Below are positions 60,578 to 64,000 of a stretch of DNA of 64,000 bases, piece by piece. Position 1 is the stretch's first letter, and each line of letters begins with the position of its first letter. The stretch covers positions 62,001-126,000 of the forward strand of contig JAOEUK010000001.1 in NCBI GenBank assembly GCA_028382965.1. The letters run 5' to 3'. The translations under genes and the position numbers were made by a program. The stretch comes from Candidatus Puniceispirillum sp. Lineage in GTDB: Bacteria > Pseudomonadota > Alphaproteobacteria > Puniceispirillales > Puniceispirillaceae. Below the pieces are notes generated by a model. That model was not told where the DNA came from, did no database searches, and was given only the letters and a program-made list of their open reading frames with translations.

Positions 60578-61429
60578 ATGAAACAAAGTAGTGGGCAATT
60601 GGCAGTGGTCTCAACACCAATAGGTAATCTTGGTGATTTATCACCACGCGCCGCTGAAATTTTGCAAACAGCAGATATTTTAGCCTGTGAAGATACTCGA
60701 ATGACACGCAAGTTATTAACGCTCAAAGGATTGCGCACTTCAGCAAAATTTCTCCCATATCACGATTATAATGGCAAATCCATGCGACCACGACTTTTGG
60801 CAGCAATGGCCGCCGGTAATTTAGTAGCTTTAGTGACTGATGCTGGGACACCCCTTGTATCCGACCCAGGTTATAAGCTTGTTGCTGCTTGCTATGATGC
60901 AAACATCCAAGTAACGCCGCTTCCTGGGCCAAGCGCTGTATTGGCCAGTTTGGCAGCTGCTGGACTGCCAAGTGACCGTTTCCTTTTTGCTGGATTTGTT
61001 CCAAATAATCAGAATTCAGCTCAAAACACTCTTTCAGAATTTTCCAAACTTCAAATAACTAGTATTTGGTTTGAGTCATCACGTCGACTTGGAAAAACCT
61101 TACAGTTAATGCACAAAATTTTTGGCAACAGGCTGGCAGTTGTCGCACGTGAACTTACAAAAATTCACGAAAACTTTCACCGCGAAAGCTTAGAAACTTT
61201 ATCTGATTTTTATTCAAATTCAAAAGTACCAAAAGGTGAAATTGTAATCCTTATCAGTGGCGCAAAAAAACAAAATAATGCTTTTGATACTGAAAAACTC
61301 ATTTCCATATTACGCGAAGAGATGGGCGCAAGTAGTCTTCGGGATGCTGTTCAAAACGTTGCAGAAATTTCTGGAGAGCCTCGAAAAAAAATTTATTCAC
61401 TGGCGATTGACCTTGCTAAGAGAAATTAA
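60578..61429 (+). CDS. rsmI: RsmI, 16S rRNA (cytidine-1402-2'-O)-methyltransferase
   Basis: SAM-dependent methyltransferase of the tetrapyrrole methylase fold, acting on C1402 in the ribosomal P-site. Seen: LAVVSTPIGNLGDLSPRA, CEDTRMTRKLL, VTDAGTPLVSDPGYKLV, PLPGPSAVLASLAAAGLP and WFESSRRLGKTL. ATG 60578 (MKQSSGQLAVV) fits the family; an open frame upstream to 60509 does not. 283 residues. The C-terminal extension is short. Confidence 0.95.
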   Translation: MKQSSGQLAVVSTPIGNLGDLSPRAAEILQTADILACEDTRMTRKLLTLKGLRTSAKFLPYHDYNGKSMRPRLLAAMAAGNLVALVTDAGTPLVSDPGYKLVAACYDANIQVTPLPGPSAVLASLAAAGLPSDRFLFAGFVPNNQNSAQNTLSEFSKLQITSIWFESSRRLGKTLQLMHKIFGNRLAVVARELTKIHENFHRESLETLSDFYSNSKVPKGEIVILISGAKKQNNAFDTEKLISILREEMGASSLRDAVQNVAEISGEPRKKIYSLAIDLAKRN

Positions 61430-61596
61430 TAGGGCCGCAAACTCATCTATTATGTTAATAGCAATTTAAATACCGTTCCAGCTAATCGACTATATTTACG
61501 CATATTCGTCACGGATTTACTGCAAATGAACTTGACCAACGATGCAAGACACGTCAGATTGATATCATAAAATTTTTCGCTAATAAGGCCACAGCC
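61430..61596. other. Spacer between rsmI and the BON gene, no yraN seen
   Basis: In many Alphaproteobacteria a UPF0102 (YraN) gene follows rsmI. Here there are only 167 bases and none of the three plus-strand frames shows YraN residues such as GEIDLI. No other feature was recognised. Confidence 0.5.
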
Positions 61597-62202
61597 ATGC
61601 TAGAAAAAAAACCTGCGCTAACTATAACAAAAATTATTGTTCTTTCATTTATAACGCTTGGTTTATCAGGTTGTGCTAACGCCGTAATTGGTCTTGGGAC
61701 AGCTGCTGTTGCCGCTTCATCCACTGAAAAAGGCTTGTCCACGTCAGTAGCTGATGCACAAATATACGCTAAATTAAAAGACAAATTCATTAAAGCCAGT
61801 ACCTCACTGTTAACCAGCGTGGAAATCTCTGTAAACGATGGAGCTGTTTTGATGACTGGTAAAGTGCAAACTCACGACAAAAAAGCTCTTGCAACAAAAC
61901 TTGTATGGGAAATACGCGGCGTGCGTGAGGTAATAAATGAATTACAAATTTCAGATAAATTAAATATTAAAGATATGGCAAAAGATCTTGCTGCCAGTGC
62001 ATCTCTTAGAACCAAGCTTATTGCAGACAAGCGCGTATCATCATTAAATTTTGACATAGATATTGTGAATGGCATCGTTTATTTATCTGGTATTGCTTCA
62101 AATGCCGCTGAAAGGAGCATCGTTGTTGCACATGCTCGTGAAGTAAACTTCACTCAACAAGTTGTGGATTATATTGTCCTACAGACTGACAAACGGCTTT
62201 AG
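61597..62202 (+). CDS. BON-domain lipoprotein
   Basis: Probable outer-membrane or periplasmic lipoprotein. A signal peptide with lipobox (LSGC, C26) is followed by a glycine/alanine segment and two BON domains (about 50-120 and 125-195). Each has the pattern LKDKFIKAS ... VEISVNDGAVLMTGKV ... VREVINEL and LRTKLIAD ... FDIDIVNGIVYLSGIA. BON domains bind phospholipid or help keep the envelope intact (as in OsmY and DolP). 201 residues. Sits between rsmI and gshB, where this family is often found in Alphaproteobacteria. Confidence 0.88.
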   Translation: MLEKKPALTITKIIVLSFITLGLSGCANAVIGLGTAAVAASSTEKGLSTSVADAQIYAKLKDKFIKASTSLLTSVEISVNDGAVLMTGKVQTHDKKALATKLVWEIRGVREVINELQISDKLNIKDMAKDLAASASLRTKLIADKRVSSLNFDIDIVNGIVYLSGIASNAAERSIVVAHAREVNFTQQVVDYIVLQTDKRL

Positions 62203-62210
62203 ATTATCGC

Positions 62211-63179
62211 ATGAGTCTTTCAATTGCCATTCAAATGGATCCCATTGAGGCTCTTCAAATAATTGGAGACAGCACATTTGCACTTGGGTTAGAAGCACAA
62301 AATCGGGGATATACCTTATGGTTCTATACGCCTGATCTATTAAGTCTTAACGAAGGTGTGGTAGTTGCGCGGGGCCAAGCCGTGACGTTTTTTGATACGG
62401 TAGGTGCACATTTTAAAGCTGGTCATAAGGAAACCCGCTCGCTGGAAGATTTTGATGTCGTTCTAGTGCGCCAAGACCCTCCTTTTGATATGGCATATAT
62501 AACCGCAACACATTTACTCGAACGACTCCAATCAAGCACCATGGTGTTAAACAATCCAACTGAAATAAGAAACGCTCCAGAAAAATTATTTGTCACTCTT
62601 TACCCTAATTTCATGCCGCCTACATTAATTAGTCGAGACTTTGAAACTATTACTGCGTTCCGGCAAAAGCATCAAGACATAATAGTTAAACCACTGTTTG
62701 GGAATGGTGGGGCAGGAGTGTTTCGTTTGCAGCCGAATGATGAAAATCTAACCTCACTTCTTGAGATGTTTTTTACTGCAAGTCGGGAACCAATAATTGT
62801 TCAGGCCTATCTTCCAGCTGTTCGCAATGGAGACAAACGAGTAATTCTTGTTGATGGAAATGCCGTTGGTGCAGTGAACCGGATACCCAAAGATGGGGAG
62901 GTCAGATCTAACTTTCATGTTGGTGGTAGTGCTGCAAAAACTAACTTAACCAGTCGAGATGTTGAGATTTGTGCCGCCATTGGTCCAGAATTGCGCCGTC
63001 GCGGATTGCTTTTTGTCGGTATTGACATAATTGGAAATTATATGACAGAGATTAATGTTACGTCTCCAACTGGTATCCGTGAAATACAGCGTCTAACAAA
63101 TGTTGATATTGCATCATTGATATGGGATTCCATTGAAAGCAAACATCAAGATCTTTTAAAAAAGGGTATCAAACAATAA
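62211..63179 (+). CDS. gshB: Glutathione synthetase
   Basis: ATP-grasp ligase joining gamma-glutamylcysteine and glycine. Seen: IAIQMDPIEALQIIGDSTF at the start, VLVRQDPPFDMAYITATHLLE, IIVKPLFGNGGAGVFR (ATP-grasp loop), and the C-terminal MTEINVTSPTGIREI with metal ligands. 322 residues. Eight bases after the BON gene, so likely in the same transcript. Confidence 0.96.
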   Translation: MSLSIAIQMDPIEALQIIGDSTFALGLEAQNRGYTLWFYTPDLLSLNEGVVVARGQAVTFFDTVGAHFKAGHKETRSLEDFDVVLVRQDPPFDMAYITATHLLERLQSSTMVLNNPTEIRNAPEKLFVTLYPNFMPPTLISRDFETITAFRQKHQDIIVKPLFGNGGAGVFRLQPNDENLTSLLEMFFTASREPIIVQAYLPAVRNGDKRVILVDGNAVGAVNRIPKDGEVRSNFHVGGSAAKTNLTSRDVEICAAIGPELRRRGLLFVGIDIIGNYMTEINVTSPTGIREIQRLTNVDIASLIWDSIESKHQDLLKKGIKQ

Positions 63180-63223
63180 AAACATAAAATTAAATTTATT
63201 TATCTGCGAACTAAGTTAGAATT

Positions 63224-63589
63224 TTATTCTTTTCTTTCCAATAAGGGTCCTAGTGGTCTCCCGCCAATAATGTGCATATGCAGATGAGGTACCTCTTGAT
63301 TGCCATCAAGGCCAATATTTGAAATTACTCTATAACCAGTTTTAGTAACACCCTTCTTTTTAGCAACACGGCTAATGGCTTTTATAAATTTTATTATTTC
63401 TTCTTTGCTCGCCCTTTTGGTAAAATCTGTCCAATCGACATAGGGATTTTTAGGAATCACTAGAACGTGAACCTGAGCCTGAGGGTTAATATCTTCAAAA
63501 CTAAGCGTGTAGTCATCTTCATCAACTAACTGACATGGAATTTCACCACGTAAAATTTTAGCAAAAATATTTGAATTATCATAAACCAT
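63224..63589 (-). CDS. HIT-family (HinT-like) nucleotide hydrolase
   Basis: Small purine nucleoside phosphoramidase-type protein. Seen: IFAKILRGEIPCQLVDEDD, VLVIPKNPYVDW and the histidine triad motif EVPHLHMHIIGG. 121 residues, typical of HinT. The stop is two bases before the upstream GNAT gene begins to end, so both are probably cotranscribed. Convergent with gshB. Confidence 0.93.
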   Translation of the reverse strand: MVYDNSNIFAKILRGEIPCQLVDEDDYTLSFEDINPQAQVHVLVIPKNPYVDWTDFTKRASKEEIIKFIKAISRVAKKKGVTKTGYRVISNIGLDGNQEVPHLHMHIIGGRPLGPLLERKE

Positions 63590-63591
63590 TT

Positions 63592-64000
63592 TTAAAGCTC
63601 TTTATGATAATAAAATCCAGAAACATAAGTTTTATCTACTTTGGCATAGAAATCATTTTGAGCATAACATTTGAAATCACGCGCTTCAAAGGATTGAATG
63701 GCTCGATTCTGTGTTGCGCGCACGTCAAGATTAATCATCACAAACCCCTCAGATTTAGCCAATGCTTCTGCTTCAGCAACAATCTTTTTTGCTAAGCCAT
63801 GGCCACGGGCCCAGGGAGCAACAAAAAAGGTTGTTAATTGGCAAGAAAATTTTTGAGCTTCGTTGTTTTTCGGAGGACGCAGAATTTGGCAGCTACCTGC
63901 AATAACCTTATCAAGTCGTGATATAATCAAATGTCGATCTGGAATCATCTGCACGCCCCGCCAATAGTCTTCCATTACTGATTTGGGCGGAGGTGATAAC
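63592..64000 (-). CDS. GNAT-family acetyltransferase (start beyond window)
   Basis: GNAT N-acetyltransferase. Seen: FFVAPWARGHGLAKKIVAEAEALA, with an acetyl-CoA loop in ARGHGLA, and NLDVRATQNRAIQSFEARDF. An ATG at 63975 exists, but the frame stays open to the window edge, and the extra residues (LSPPPKSV before MEDYWRGV) match the usual family pattern of a short linker before a YW dipeptide. The gene therefore probably begins outside. Substrate unknown. It ends two bases before the HIT gene start. Confidence 0.8.
   Translation of the reverse strand, partial: LSPPPKSVMEDYWRGVQMIPDRHLIISRLDKVIAGSCQILRPPKNNEAQKFSCQLTTFFVAPWARGHGLAKKIVAEAEALAKSEGFVMINLDVRATQNRAIQSFEARDFKCYAQNDFYAKVDKTYVSGFYYHKEL

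Noticed and set aside
61430-61500. Remnant of a decayed yraN gene after rsmI
   Set aside because: A REINRAANSS stretch in another frame is too short and lacks YraN core residues; cannot be supported.

Overview
The window is a stretch of alphaproteobacterial core genome, moderately AT-rich and densely coded, with many 1-4 bp start/stop overlaps. Gene order is the best evidence for the group: ubiE-ubiB-coaBC-dut, irr next to fabA-fabB-fabI, an unbroken minus-strand run from tsaB to pnp, mutS-glnD-murJ-trpS, and hrcA divergent from rph-rdgB-hemW are all typical of Alphaproteobacteria. Short spacers, few regulators and the AT bias would fit a marine, somewhat streamlined lineage (SAR116-like or related Rhodospirillales). 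That placement is inference. No insertion sequence, prophage, CRISPR array, tRNA or rRNA was found.

Layout. 1-6796: ubiquinone genes (ubiE cut by the left edge, ubiB), coaBC with an unusual N-terminal helix-turn-helix extension, dut, a ThiF/MoeB-type enzyme, then a D-2-hydroxyacid dehydrogenase divergent from a secreted SH3 protein. 6815-12497: catalase-peroxidase katG, the iron regulator irr, and the fabA-fabB-fabI operon. A good Irr-box (ICE) candidate lies just upstream of a clear katG promoter. 12588-13958: an isolated hutF. 14262-32693: a colinear minus-strand block covering tRNA modification (tsaB, rimI, miaB), phoH-ybeY-corC-lnt, metK-trmB, and the rimP-nusA-ylxR-infB-rbfA-truB-rpsO-pnp transcription/translation cluster. 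32834-34949: a polysaccharide deacetylase convergent with a Bax-like glucosaminidase. 35002-43940: nfuA, trpS, murJ, glnD and mutS, the last three overlapping. 44092-48152: hybrid malic enzyme, adenosine-kinase-like PfkB protein and a lipoprotein of unknown function. 48182-56053: nth-dapB, then dnaJ, dnaK, grpE, an unknown plus-strand gene, and hrcA. 56176-64000: rph-rdgB-hemW, an LppC-type lipoprotein divergent from rsmI, a BON lipoprotein, gshB, a HIT protein and a GNAT gene cut by the right edge.

How it fits together: most genes are housekeeping (translation, RNA decay, envelope assembly, fatty acid and cofactor synthesis, protein folding). I see no complete new defence or metabolic system. 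The points most worth a second look are the HTH-CoaBC fusion, the Irr-box candidate at katG, mutually exclusive stems in the pnp leader, a perfect 24-bp palindrome inside the glucosaminidase gene, a deacetylase lacking one expected metal ligand, and loss of two regulator genes (Fur/Mur and Xre) that normally sit inside the conserved block.
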